Made by a program: the position numbers and the translations under genes
Assembly: GCA_035699085.1 (NCBI GenBank)
Contig: DASSBG010000045.1
Location: forward strand, 124,001-188,000
DNA: 64,000 bases
Source: DASSBG01 sp035699085
Lineage (GTDB): Bacteria; Pseudomonadota; Gammaproteobacteria; Xanthomonadales; Rhodanobacteraceae
Direction: 5' to 3'
Notes under the pieces: model-generated
Database searches by the model: none
Told to the model about the DNA's origin: nothing
Seen by the model: only the letters and a program-made list of their open reading frames with translations
In this document: positions 43,871 to 53,500 of the stretch, piece after piece
Numbering within the stretch: the stretch's first letter is position 1
Layout of the letters: every line of letters starts with the position of its first letter

Positions 43871-46737
43871 GTGCCGATTACAAGAACACCATCAACCTGC
43901 CGCACACCGACTTCCCCATGCGAGGCAACCTGCCGCAGCGCGAGCCGGACTGGCTGGCCGAGTGGGAGCGGGTCGGCCGCTACGCGCAGATCCAGCACCA
44001 CACCGCCGGCCGCGAGCGCATGTTCGTGCTGCACGATGGCCCGCCCTACGCCAACGGCGTGATCCACATCGGCCATGCGGTCAACAAGATCCTCAAGGAC
44101 GTGGTGGTGAAGTCGAAGCTGCTGGCCGGCTTCCGCTCGCCCTACGTGCCCGGCTGGGATTGTCACGGGCTGCCGATCGAGATTGCGGTTGAGAAAAAGT
44201 ATGGCAAGGCGGGCGACAAGCTCGACGCCGACGCCTTCAGGCAGAAGTGCCGCGAATATGCGCTGGCGCAGATCGACCTGCAGCGTGCCGACTTCAAGCG
44301 CCTTGGCGTGCTCGGCGAGTGGGAACGGCCCTACCGCACCCTCGACGCCAGCTACGAGGCCGGCATGCTGCGCGCGCTGGCGCGGATCGTCGCCAACGGC
44401 CACGTCACCCGCGGCTTCAAGCCTGTGCACTGGTGCTTCGACTGCGGCTCGGCGCTGGCCGAGGCCGAGATCGAGTACCAGGACAAGCAGTCGCCGGCGA
44501 TCGACGTCGCCTACGACGCGCTGGACGGCTCGGCGCTGGCGGCAAAGTTCGGCCTGGATGACGTGGGCGATGCCATGGTCGCCGTGCCGATCTGGACCAC
44601 CACGCCGTGGACGCTGCCGGCCAGCCTGGCGGTGAGCCTCGGTGCGGACTTCGACTACGTGCTGGTCGAGGGTCCGGCGCGTGATGGCGAGCGGGTTCTG
44701 CTGGTGGTCGCCGAGGCGCTGGCCGAGAGCACGCTGGCGCGCCATGGCGTAAACCGCGTGGAGATCCTCGGCCGCGTGCGCGGCGCCGAGCTGGAAGGGG
44801 CGCTGCTTCACCACCCGTTCTACGCCGAGCGCGAGATCCCGCTGATCCTCGGCGAGCACGTCAGCGCCGAGGACGGTACCGGCGCCGTGCATACCGCGCC
44901 CGGTCACGGCGTCGAGGACTTCCAGGTCGGCCGCCAGTACGGACTGGTGGACAAATTCCCGGCCAACGTGTTGAACCCGGTCGACGCGCGTGGGCTCTAC
45001 CTGCCGGGCACACCGCAGTTCGCGGGCCAGCACATCTGGAAGGCCAACGCGGCCATCGTCGAGCTGCTGGAGCGGAACGGCCACTTGCTGGCGCACCAGG
45101 CCATCACGCACAGCTACCCGCACTGCTGGCGGCACAAGACGCCGGTGGCCTTCCGCGCCACGCCGCAGTGGTTCATCGGCATGGCCACCGCCGGACTGCG
45201 TGACACGGCGCTTGCGGCGATAAACAACGTGCGCTGGGTGCCGTCTTGGGGCGAGGAGCGGATCGCCGGCATGGTCGAGGGCCGGCCCGACTGGTGCATC
45301 AGCCGGCAGCGCACCTGGGGCGTGCCGATTGCGCTGTTCGTGCACAAGCAGACGCAGCAGCCGCACCCGCGCAGCGTCGAGCTGCTGGAGCAGGTCGCGC
45401 AGCGCGTCGAGCAGGGTGGCATCGACGTCTGGGAGACGCTGGACCCGGCCGAGCTTCTCGGTGAGGATGCGGCTGACTACGAGAAGGTCAACGACGTGCT
45501 CGATGTCTGGTTCGACTCCGGCGTCACCCACGCCTGCGTGCTGGACGCGCGCCCGGAACTGCAAGCCGCGCCCGGTCAGGAGCGCCGCGTGATGTACCTG
45601 GAAGGCTCGGACCAGCACCGCGGCTGGTTCCAGTCATCCTTGCTCACCTCCAGCGCCATGCATGGCCGCGCGCCCTACGACCAGGTGCTGACACACGGCT
45701 TCGCCGTCGACCAGCACGGCAAGAAGATGTCCAAGTCGCAGGGCAACGTGGTGGCACCACAGAAGGTGATGGATTCGCTCGGCGCCGACGTGCTGCGGCT
45801 GTGGGTGGCGTCGACCGATTACCGCAACGAGATGTCGGTGTCCGACGAGATCCTCAAGCGGGTGTCGGACAGCTACCGGCGGATACGCAACACCTGCCGA
45901 TTCCTGCTTGGCAACCTCGACGGCTTCGATCCCGGCAAGCACCTTCTGCCGGTCGACCAGTGCCTCAAGCTGGACCAGTGGGCGGTACAGTGCGCGCATG
46001 ACGTGCAGCAGTCCGTGACGGCGGCCTACGAGCGCTACGACTTTCCGGAGATCGTGCAGCGCGTGCAGAACTTCTGCACCAACGAGATGGGCTCCCTGTA
46101 CCTGGACATCACCAAGGACCGGCTGTACACCATGCCCACCGACAGCCGCGGCCGGCGCAGCGCGCAGAGCGCGATGTTCCGCATCGCCGAGGCGCTGGTG
46201 CGCTGGCTGGCGCCGATCACCAGTTTCACCGCCGAGGAGATCTGGCCGTATCTGCCGGGCGAGCGCGGCCAGTCGGTGCTGTTCGAGACCTGGTACGACG
46301 GCTTGGCGGCGACCCAGGGCGCGCCTGAGCAGCGCCGCTGGTGGGCGGACCTGCTGGCGATCCGCGAGGCGGCCTCCGGCGTGCTTGAGGGCATGCGCAA
46401 GGGCGGCACCATCGGTGCGTCGCTGCAGGCCGACGTCGACGTGTATCTGGACGACAAGCTGCGCTCGCGCTACGCCGAAGCCGCCGGCGAGCTGCGGTTT
46501 GTCTTCATAACCTCCGGCCTGGCGCTTCATCCACTGGCCGACAAGCCTGCCGACGCGGTGGGCGTGACGTTGGACGCGGGCGAGGCCTGGGTCGCGGCGA
46601 AGCCCAGCAGCGCGGCCAAGTGCGTGCGTTGCTGGCACTACCGCGACGACGTCGGCAGCCACGCGGACCATCCGGAACTGTGCGGGCGTTGCATCGACAA
46701 CATTGACGGCCAGGGCGAGGACCGGCAATGGTTCTGA
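43867..46737 (+). CDS. ileS: Isoleucyl-tRNA synthetase
   Basis: A 956-residue class I synthetase. The HIGH motif is in HDGPPYANGVIHIGHAVNKILKD (over residues 57-80) and the KMSKS loop in DQHGKKMSKSQGNVV. The editing domain contains TTPWTLPASLAVSLG. The C-terminal zinc finger has CVRCWHYRDDVG with CGRC, four cysteines as in the E. coli enzyme. No T-box or attenuator is visible because the start overlaps ribF. The end overlaps lspA by 10 nt. Sequence and length are those of the ordinary bacterial, mupirocin-sensitive type (IleS1), judged by the zinc finger. Confidence 0.97.
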   Translation: MSADYKNTINLPHTDFPMRGNLPQREPDWLAEWERVGRYAQIQHHTAGRERMFVLHDGPPYANGVIHIGHAVNKILKDVVVKSKLLAGFRSPYVPGWDCHGLPIEIAVEKKYGKAGDKLDADAFRQKCREYALAQIDLQRADFKRLGVLGEWERPYRTLDASYEAGMLRALARIVANGHVTRGFKPVHWCFDCGSALAEAEIEYQDKQSPAIDVAYDALDGSALAAKFGLDDVGDAMVAVPIWTTTPWTLPASLAVSLGADFDYVLVEGPARDGERVLLVVAEALAESTLARHGVNRVEILGRVRGAELEGALLHHPFYAEREIPLILGEHVSAEDGTGAVHTAPGHGVEDFQVGRQYGLVDKFPANVLNPVDARGLYLPGTPQFAGQHIWKANAAIVELLERNGHLLAHQAITHSYPHCWRHKTPVAFRATPQWFIGMATAGLRDTALAAINNVRWVPSWGEERIAGMVEGRPDWCISRQRTWGVPIALFVHKQTQQPHPRSVELLEQVAQRVEQGGIDVWETLDPAELLGEDAADYEKVNDVLDVWFDSGVTHACVLDARPELQAAPGQERRVMYLEGSDQHRGWFQSSLLTSSAMHGRAPYDQVLTHGFAVDQHGKKMSKSQGNVVAPQKVMDSLGADVLRLWVASTDYRNEMSVSDEILKRVSDSYRRIRNTCRFLLGNLDGFDPGKHLLPVDQCLKLDQWAVQCAHDVQQSVTAAYERYDFPEIVQRVQNFCTNEMGSLYLDITKDRLYTMPTDSRGRRSAQSAMFRIAEALVRWLAPITSFTAEEIWPYLPGERGQSVLFETWYDGLAATQGAPEQRRWWADLLAIREAASGVLEGMRKGGTIGASLQADVDVYLDDKLRSRYAEAAGELRFVFITSGLALHPLADKPADAVGVTLDAGEAWVAAKPSSAAKCVRCWHYRDDVGSHADHPELCGRCIDNIDGQGEDRQWF

Positions 46738-47231
46738 CGCCCGCGTCGCGGCCGCGCGCGCTGGCGTGGCTGGTGCTGTCGCTGGCAGTCGTCATCGCCG
46801 ACCAGCTGACCAAGCTGTGGGCGCTGTCGAGCCTCGCGCCCTACAACCCGCAGCCGGTGATCAAGGGCTTCGTCAACTGGACGCTGGCCTTCAATACCGG
46901 TGCCGCCTTCAGCTTCCTCAGCAGCGGCAGCGGCTGGCAGCGCTGGTTTTTCGTCGGCCTGGCGGTGGCGATCTGTGCGGCACTGTGCGTGTGGTTGTGG
47001 CGCACGCCGCGGCGCGACTGGCGGGTGGCGGCACCGCTGGGGCTGATCATCGGCGGCGCCGTCGGCAACCTCATTGATCGCGTGCGCCTGGGCCAGGTCA
47101 CCGACTTCATCCAGGTCTACTACCGCGCGGCCGCATGGCCCACGTTCAACATCGCCGACTCCGCGATCACCGTCGGCGCGGTCGCGCTGATCGTGTTTGG
47201 TCTCTGGCCGGGCAGCCGCCGCGCGATCTGA
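46728..47231 (+). CDS. lspA: Lipoprotein signal peptidase (signal peptidase II)
   Basis: A 167-residue inner-membrane aspartyl protease that cleaves lipoprotein signal peptides. Four helices are seen, and the catalytic-site boxes are LAFNTGAAFSFLSSG, GLIIGGAVGNLIDRVRLGQVTDFI (first Asp) and FNIADSAITVG (second Asp). ATG 46728 overlaps ileS by 10 nt. A palindromic CCGGGGTCAGAGTGCAC element begins 2 nt after the stop and probably ends the operon transcript. Confidence 0.96.
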   Translation: MVLTPASRPRALAWLVLSLAVVIADQLTKLWALSSLAPYNPQPVIKGFVNWTLAFNTGAAFSFLSSGSGWQRWFFVGLAVAICAALCVWLWRTPRRDWRVAAPLGLIIGGAVGNLIDRVRLGQVTDFIQVYYRAAAWPTFNIADSAITVGAVALIVFGLWPGSRRAI

Positions 47232-47232
47232 G

Positions 47233-47361
47233 AAAAACCGGGGTAAAAACCGGGGTCAGAGTGCACTTTTCCCCGACCATACCGGTCGGCCGCAGCATTC
47301 GCTCCGAAAAGTGCACTCTGACCCCGGTTTTGACCCCGACCCCGGTTTTGACCCCGGTTTT
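47233..47361. repeat. CCGGGGTCAGAGTGCAC palindromic element 2
   Basis: A truncated arm (47233-47244) is followed by a full left arm (47245-47270), a 36-nt spacer (47271-47306) and a right arm (47307-47331). Two or three extra GACCCCGGTTTT units follow up to 47361. The spacer contains CCGACC/GGTCGG. The element begins 2 nt after the lspA stop. A-rich left and T-rich right flanks make it look like a bidirectional terminator. Confidence 0.9.
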
Positions 47362-47469
47362 CGGCCGCTCGTCCGGCCCGACGCGCCGTTCATCGGGAAC
47401 TGCGCCACTTTCGCGCGGCGCTGCCTATGCTTTGATATGCAGCATAGCCACAGGACGGGGAAGCGGCCG

Positions 47470-48003
47470 ATGCCACGCCAGTCACGACAACCAGAAAGCA
47501 CAGCGCGCGGCTTCACGCTGCTGGAGCTGATGTTCACCATCGCCGTGGCGGCGATCCTGATGGTGATCGCCATTCCCAGCTTCACCCACGTCATGGCCAG
47601 CACCGACGCGGCGCAAACCAGCAACTCGCTGGTGTCGGCCATGCACCTGGCGCGCACCACCGCGGTCAACAACGGCCGCGTCGCCTGCGTCACGGCAAAC
47701 GCCAGTGGCTGGGCCTCCGGTTGGGACGTCAAGCTCGACATGGACGGCGACAGCGCCTGCGGTGCCGCCACCGACACCGTGGTTCGCAGCTACGGTGCGC
47801 TCGACAGCCGATTCCACCTGAGCTCGGCCACCAGCGAGATCGCCTTCACCTCCACCGGCGCCCTGGTCGGCGCCAGCGACACCTCGGTCACCGTCTGCCG
47901 CACCGGCGACCACAAGGCCCAGGCCGTCAAGATCACCGTGCGCAGCTCGGGCACGCTCTCGTCCTACCGTGACGACAGCGTCACCGGCGCCACCTGCAGC
48001 TGA
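47470..48003 (+). CDS. fimT: Type IV pilus minor pilin FimT/GspH
   Basis: A 177-residue pseudopilin. The prepilin site is RG|FTLLELMFTIAVAAILMVIAIPSF: Gly before the cleavage, Phe+1 and Glu+5, followed by the hydrophobic helix. The rest fits GspH/FimT (MHLARTTAVNNGRVACVTANASGW, and VTVCRTGDHKAQAVKI near the end), with paired cysteines. PilD should process it. ATG 47470 gives a 17-residue leader; ATG 47437 would lengthen it. It is the first gene of the cluster fimT-pilV-pilW-pilX-pilY1-pilE; its stop overlaps an upstream ATG of pilV. Confidence 0.9.
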   Translation: MPRQSRQPESTARGFTLLELMFTIAVAAILMVIAIPSFTHVMASTDAAQTSNSLVSAMHLARTTAVNNGRVACVTANASGWASGWDVKLDMDGDSACGAATDTVVRSYGALDSRFHLSSATSEIAFTSTGALVGASDTSVTVCRTGDHKAQAVKITVRSSGTLSSYRDDSVTGATCS

Positions 48004-48017
48004 TGGAGAACGCGCGC

Positions 48018-48554
48018 ATGCCCGCCACCCGCAACCGTACCGGCTTCGGCCTGATCGAAGTGCTGGTCGCCGTGCTGGTCTTCAGCCTCGGCCTGATCGG
48101 GCTCGCCGGCCTCATGGTGATGTCGACCCAGGCCAATCACGGCGCCTTCATCCGTACCCAGGCGACCTTCCTGGCGCAGAACATGGCCGACCGCATGCGT
48201 GCCAACCCGGTTGGCCTTTGGGCCGACGCCTACGACGACACCTACCCCGTCACAGGCACCGCCCTGGCCTGCAGCGAGGCCTCGCCCTGCACGCCGGCGC
48301 AGGTGGCGGTGCGCGACAAGCAGCAGTGGAGCACGATGCTCAAGCAGCTGCTGCCCGACGACGACAACCTGAAGACCACCAGCATCGAATGCACAAGCGA
48401 CGATGCGACGGCACTGGCATCGATTCCCTCCTTCAGCGCCAAGCGCGCGCCCTACGACGGCACCTGCACCATGAAGATCACCTGGACCGAGCGCAGCCTG
48501 TCGATCGGTGAAGCTGCCGCGCCGCAAACCTTTGCCTGGGTGTTCCAGCCATGA
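48018..48554 (+). CDS. pilV: Type IV pilus minor pilin PilV
   Basis: A 178-residue minor pilin. The prepilin site is TG|FGLIEVLVAVLVFSLGLIGL, with Glu+5, and the segment FIRTQATFLAQNMADRMRANP is typical of PilV. It has internal cysteines (CSEASPC) and ends in WVFQP. I choose ATG 48018 because GGAG sits 9 nt upstream; ATG 48003, overlapping the fimT stop, lacks a ribosome site. PilV initiates the pilus tip together with PilW, PilX, FimT and PilY1. The stop overlaps pilW by 4 nt (ATGA). Confidence 0.9.
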   Translation: MPATRNRTGFGLIEVLVAVLVFSLGLIGLAGLMVMSTQANHGAFIRTQATFLAQNMADRMRANPVGLWADAYDDTYPVTGTALACSEASPCTPAQVAVRDKQQWSTMLKQLLPDDDNLKTTSIECTSDDATALASIPSFSAKRAPYDGTCTMKITWTERSLSIGEAAAPQTFAWVFQP

Positions 48555-49864
48555 GCGCACGCATTGCCATGCCCGACGCCATCGGCCACGGCCGCCGGGG
48601 CTTCACCCTGATCGAGCTGATGGTTGCGATGGTGCTTGGCATCATCGTCAGCGGCGGCATCATCAGCCTGTTCCTGTCGACCAGCCGCGCCAACAAGGTG
48701 CAAGCCAGCCTTGCCCACATCCAGGAAAACGGCCGCTTCGCCGTGGCCCGGCTCAGCGACGATCTGCGCATGACCAACGCGCAATACTGCAGCAACACCG
48801 GCGGCCCCTCGGCGATGGCCGTCAGCGGCTACGTGTTCCAGCCCAAGCTGCGGGCGCCGACGGTGCTGGCCAAGACGCTGACGCTGTCCGACGGCAGCCA
48901 GCCGCTGGCCAGCGCCTCGATCAGTGGTGCCTACTCGATGCCATCGGACTTGTTCCTCAGCGGCTCCGAATGCAGCGACACCAGCTGCACGCCGGCTGCG
49001 CCCGCCGGCCTGCCGGCTATGGGCACCACCGCTGGCAAGCGGGTGAAAGGCGCGGACGTGCTGAGGATCCGCTACCTCAGCGGCGATGGCTGGACGCTCG
49101 GCCTCAGCAACTCCTCGCAGACCTGCAACGGCAGCAACAAGCTCGGCAGCATTGCGATCAGCCCGTCCTCCAGCGAGCCGCCAGCCACGACCTTCGAGTC
49201 CGGCGACCTGGCAATGCTGGCCGACTGCTCGCAGTCCCAGGTGTTTGCCGTGACCGTGGCGGGCACCGGCTCCCTCACCGTCGACAGCGGCAGCAACTAC
49301 AGCGGCGCCAACGTCGCCTGCGTGCAGCCGCGCAATGGCGGGCGGCTGTTCGATTTCAACAAGGACTTCGTCACCGTCACCTACTACCTCGAGCTGAAGA
49401 CCGACGACAATCCGGACGCGCCGTCCGGCCACCTGGTCGCCGTGCTCATGCGCAAGCTCAATGACGAGGCGGCGCAACCGGTGGTGCGTGGCGTGGAAAA
49501 ATTCGATGTGCAATACGCCGTCGAAGACAGCCTCGGCCGCACTGCCTATCTCACTGCCGATGATGTCGAAAGCGGCGACACCGGCTCAGGCGGCAGCCTG
49601 GCGTGCCCGCCGCAGGCACCCAACCTGCCACCCGACGTCACCAGTCACTGCCTGTGGGGTGCGGTCAAGGCCATCGAGGTCAACCTGCTGCTGGACAGCG
49701 TCGACCGCATGCCGTCGCTGCCGGCGCCGGAGCTGGTCTACAACTACCCGCCCTCGGGCGCCAGCCTGCAGTCGCCGCCCACCAGCATGACCAACGGCCT
49801 CGACCGCCAGATGATGCGGCGCGGCTTCAATTTCGTCGTCAGCGTCCGCAACTACAACCCGTGA
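48551..49864 (+). CDS. pilW: Type IV pilus minor pilin PilW
   Basis: A 437-residue minor pilin, larger than many PilW proteins (300-350 residues). The prepilin site is RRG|FTLIELMVAMVLGIIVSGGI. The following segment VQASLAHIQENGRFAVARLSDDLRMTNAQ (over residues 55-83) is characteristic. The long, serine-rich exterior part contains several cysteines and ends with MMRRGFNFVVSVRNYNP, the usual PilW ending. It overlaps pilV by 4 nt, and pilX starts 17 nt after it. Confidence 0.9.
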   Translation: MSARIAMPDAIGHGRRGFTLIELMVAMVLGIIVSGGIISLFLSTSRANKVQASLAHIQENGRFAVARLSDDLRMTNAQYCSNTGGPSAMAVSGYVFQPKLRAPTVLAKTLTLSDGSQPLASASISGAYSMPSDLFLSGSECSDTSCTPAAPAGLPAMGTTAGKRVKGADVLRIRYLSGDGWTLGLSNSSQTCNGSNKLGSIAISPSSSEPPATTFESGDLAMLADCSQSQVFAVTVAGTGSLTVDSGSNYSGANVACVQPRNGGRLFDFNKDFVTVTYYLELKTDDNPDAPSGHLVAVLMRKLNDEAAQPVVRGVEKFDVQYAVEDSLGRTAYLTADDVESGDTGSGGSLACPPQAPNLPPDVTSHCLWGAVKAIEVNLLLDSVDRMPSLPAPELVYNYPPSGASLQSPPTSMTNGLDRQMMRRGFNFVVSVRNYNP

Positions 49865-49881
49865 CCGGGAGCACCCGCAAC

Positions 49882-50517
49882 ATGATCCGATCCCGCCCTT
49901 TCCATGGCCCCATCCCGGCCCGCCGCCAACGCGGCGTGGTGCTGGTGGTGGCGCTGATCTTCCTGGTGCTGCTGACCCTGCTGGCGCTCAGCTCGTCAGG
50001 CTCTTCGCTGCTGCAGGAGAAGATGGTCGGCGGTACCCGCAATGCGCAGCTTGCGGAGTTCGGTGCGGAGTCCGCCCTGCGCGCCGCCGAGGCGCGGCTG
50101 TGGAAGGCGCGCACCATGGGGGTCAGCGACTTCGTCAACTGTGGCCGCGATACCAGCGGCGCCTGCTACAAGTTCGACCCGGCGGACCCGGTCAGCGCGG
50201 TCAGCAACTTCCGCAGCAAGACCGATCCCGGTTGGACCGCAACCGGCGCGCAAACCTACGACGTCGCCGACCTCACCGCGGCGGGCGAGGGCCCCGAGGT
50301 TGCTGAACTCGCTCGCGCGCCTACCTACATCATCGAGGACATGGGACTGGAGCGCCCGCCGGGCGCCGGCACCCTGCATGAATCCGGCGCCGGCGGCCAG
50401 GGCGACGGCGCGACCGGCTTCGAAAACCACATCTACCGCATCACCGCGCGCAGCGTCGGCGGCAACGACAAGATCGTGCGCGTGTTGCAGAGCACCTTCG
50501 CGGCCAAGGCCAACTGA
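49882..50517 (+). CDS. pilX: Type IV pilus assembly protein PilX
   Basis: A 211-residue minor pilin of the PilX type, which lacks the classical Glu+5. The N-terminus is RRQRGVVLVVALIFLVLLTLLALS, the PilX_N helix, and then SSLLQEKMVGGTRNAQLAEFGAESALRAAE. It has cysteines at about 76 and 82 and the C-terminal FENHIYRITARSVG typical of the family. ATG 49882 is used; a GTG at 49861 overlapping the pilW stop is possible. PilX links the pilin core with PilY1 at the pilus tip. Confidence 0.9.
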   Translation: MIRSRPFHGPIPARRQRGVVLVVALIFLVLLTLLALSSSGSSLLQEKMVGGTRNAQLAEFGAESALRAAEARLWKARTMGVSDFVNCGRDTSGACYKFDPADPVSAVSNFRSKTDPGWTATGAQTYDVADLTAAGEGPEVAELARAPTYIIEDMGLERPPGAGTLHESGAGGQGDGATGFENHIYRITARSVGGNDKIVRVLQSTFAAKAN

Positions 50518-50531
50518 GCGGGAGCATCGCC

Positions 50532-53500
50532 ATGATTTCGCTTCACAGCATCGCCCGGCACTGCATGCACGGCGCCTTGGCGCTGGCGCTGACCTGCGTC
50601 GGCGGCCTGGCCGCCGCACCGGCCTCGGCCACGACTGTCAGCACTGCGGACGCGCTCATGACAGGACTCGCGCTGGTGCCCGCGGCTGCGGCCACCGTCG
50701 TCGACAGCACCGTCAACCTAAGCGCCGCGCCACCCGACCTCAACACCACCGTCGACCCCAACATTGTCATCACCTTCGACGACTCGGGCTCGATGGCGTG
50801 GGACTACATGGGCGACTATCCGCCTTGGGCGACATTGACGACGAGCTACTATGGGACGCAGGCCGATCCCGATTGGAATGACGGCCCCTGGTACTGCGCC
50901 AACGTGCTCGATCCATCGGCCAGCAGTGGCTATTTGGCGCTGGCCATGAATGGCGTGTACTACAACCCGAACACCAAGTACGTGCCGCCGCTGTACGCCG
51001 ACGGCTCGTCTTTTCCGCAAGCCGACGCGACGCTGAAGTCGGTCTGGTACGACGGCGTCTCCGCCAACCGCCCGCGCAACCCGGGAAGCAGTAGTGGAAA
51101 AGATTTCACGGGTACCAACCTGCCCACAATCACCACAAAGACGGATACGGGCTCTTGGAACGGCGGCGGCAACAAGTGGAACAATGCCCAATGCAGCAGC
51201 TCCGCCGATACAGGCTCGTGCGCCTGCATAAAAGACCCGGACGACGGTCGTGTGCTCCAGTGCACCTGGACCGAAACCAGCTATGGCACCGACAATCGGT
51301 GGACGTGCCCTGCCGACAGCACGAGCCCTTTGGGCGAAAATGGAGGGCCCTATTATTACACCTACACTGGTCCGGCGCTGACCCTGGACGCGTTCGGCAA
51401 TCCCGATGCCACCAGCATCAGCAACCTGTATACAGCGAGCAACTGGACAGCCGTTGCGGTCCCTGCGGACCAGTACCAGAACTGGGCCAACTGGTACGCG
51501 TACTACCGCGACCGCAACATGATGACGCGCACGGCGCTATCGCGTGTTTTCGGCCAGCTGGGTGGCAACATCCGGGTTGCCTGGCAAAACATCAACAGCA
51601 GTACCTACGACCTGCCGGGCGAGGCGATCATTGCGAACCTGCTGAACACCAGCTCGTCGTGCTCGGCCTCCAGCGTCAGCCCCAGCAGCGAACAGACCGG
51701 CTCCAGCAGCGGCTGCTACCGCGACGCCCTTTTCAACTGGATTTTCTCGACCGGCGCCAGCGGCGGCACGCCCGACCGCGGTGCCACCAAGCGTGCGGGT
51801 TCGTTCTTCTCGCGGACGCTGACCAAGAACGCACTCGATCCCTATTGGAACGGCAAGTCCAACACCAGCGACGATACCACCCTCGCAGCCGACCTCAGTT
51901 GCCGGCAGAACTACCACATGCTCGTCACCGATGGTTACTGGAATGGCAATAGCGGCATCGGGGTACCCGACGACGCCAGCACGTTCACGTCGAGCACAAC
52001 GCTCACCCTGCCGGACGGGACGACATACGATGGTGGCGCGTCAACGCAGACGGTAATCTACAAATCGGGCGGCGACGCCAACAACGAGGCGAACATGACC
52101 GATATCGCCTTCTACTATTGGTCGCACGACCTGCAACCTGATCTGGATGATGGGGTCACGGCCTTCGTGCCCGACAAGACCACTGACGTCACTGGAACAA
52201 CAGCGCTGACCGCCGGCGATGACCCGCTCTCCAACAAGGAGATTTACTGGAATCCCAAGAACGATCCAGCAACTTGGCAGCATGTCGTGCAATTCATGGT
52301 GACGCTCGGCATCAATGGCTATCTCCACTACTCGGAAGACACCGACTGCAGCGACAGCGACAGTGATGCCTGCCACCTGCGCAAGGGCGAGACAAACTCG
52401 ACCGGGTCGGCGGGATGGCCAAAGACCACAAGCGGTGATGGTAGTACTGGCTCGCCTGCGACCATTGATGACATGTGGCACGCCGCCCTGGCCAGCCGCG
52501 GCTCCTACTTCAGCGCCAGCAACCCGACCGCGCTGGTTGACCACCTGACGCAGATATTCCACAGCATTTCCGACCGCGCCGGCTCGGCCGTGGCCAACAC
52601 CGTCAACTCCGGTGTCTGGACCTCCGAGAGCGTCGCCTACAAGGGCACCTACAACAGCGCCGACTGGAGCGGCTCGGTCACGGCCTACGATCAGGTGCTG
52701 AAGCTGACAAAGGACGCCGATGGCAACGTCACCGGCAGCGAGATCACGCTCGGCGACGAGTTGTGGGACGCCAACTGTCTGCTCACCGGTGACGGCTGCA
52801 AGTCGGGCAGCAACACCATCAGCACGGCGCGCGACCCTGACACCCGGGTCATCCTGACCAGCTCGGGTGTTGGCGCGGACAAGGGCGTGGCTTTCCAGTG
52901 GGACAACCTCAGTGCGTCGGAGCAGCAGGCGCTGAATGCCGATCCGGCCACCGACCGGACCGACGCCACCGTGGTCAGTGACGGCCACGGCCAGGACCGG
53001 CTGGATTGGTTGCGCGGCGACCGCAGCAAGGAAGGCACCGAGTTGCGCTCGCGCGGCTCGGTAATGGGCGCGGTGATTCGGTCGCAGCCCTTGTACGTGG
53101 CTTATCCGGACAGTGGCTACCGCGACCAGTTCCCGGCCAGTGGCAGCAGCACCGCACCCGAAAACGCCAGCGGCGTCGATACCTACGAGACCTTCGTGTC
53201 GGACCACAAGGACCGCAAGCCGATGCTTTACGTGGGCGCCAATGATGGCATGTTGCACGCGCTCGACGCGGCGACGGGCGAGGAAAAATTCGCCTACGTC
53301 CCCGCCTCGGTGTATTGGCGCTCGCCGCCGGTGCCGGCCAGCAGCGGCAGCACCGGCGACGCACCGGGCGTGCCGGAGCTGAGCAAGCTGACTGCGCCCG
53401 GCACCGATGATTTCACCCCAACCGTCGACAACACGCCGGTGCAGCGCGACGTGTTCTTCAACAGCGAGTGGCATACCATCCTGGTCGGCACCCTCGGCAT

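Noticed and set aside
43600..43900. A T-box or other leader before ileS
   Set aside because: ileS starts inside the ribF stop codon, so there is no room for a leader, and no T-box motifs are visible.
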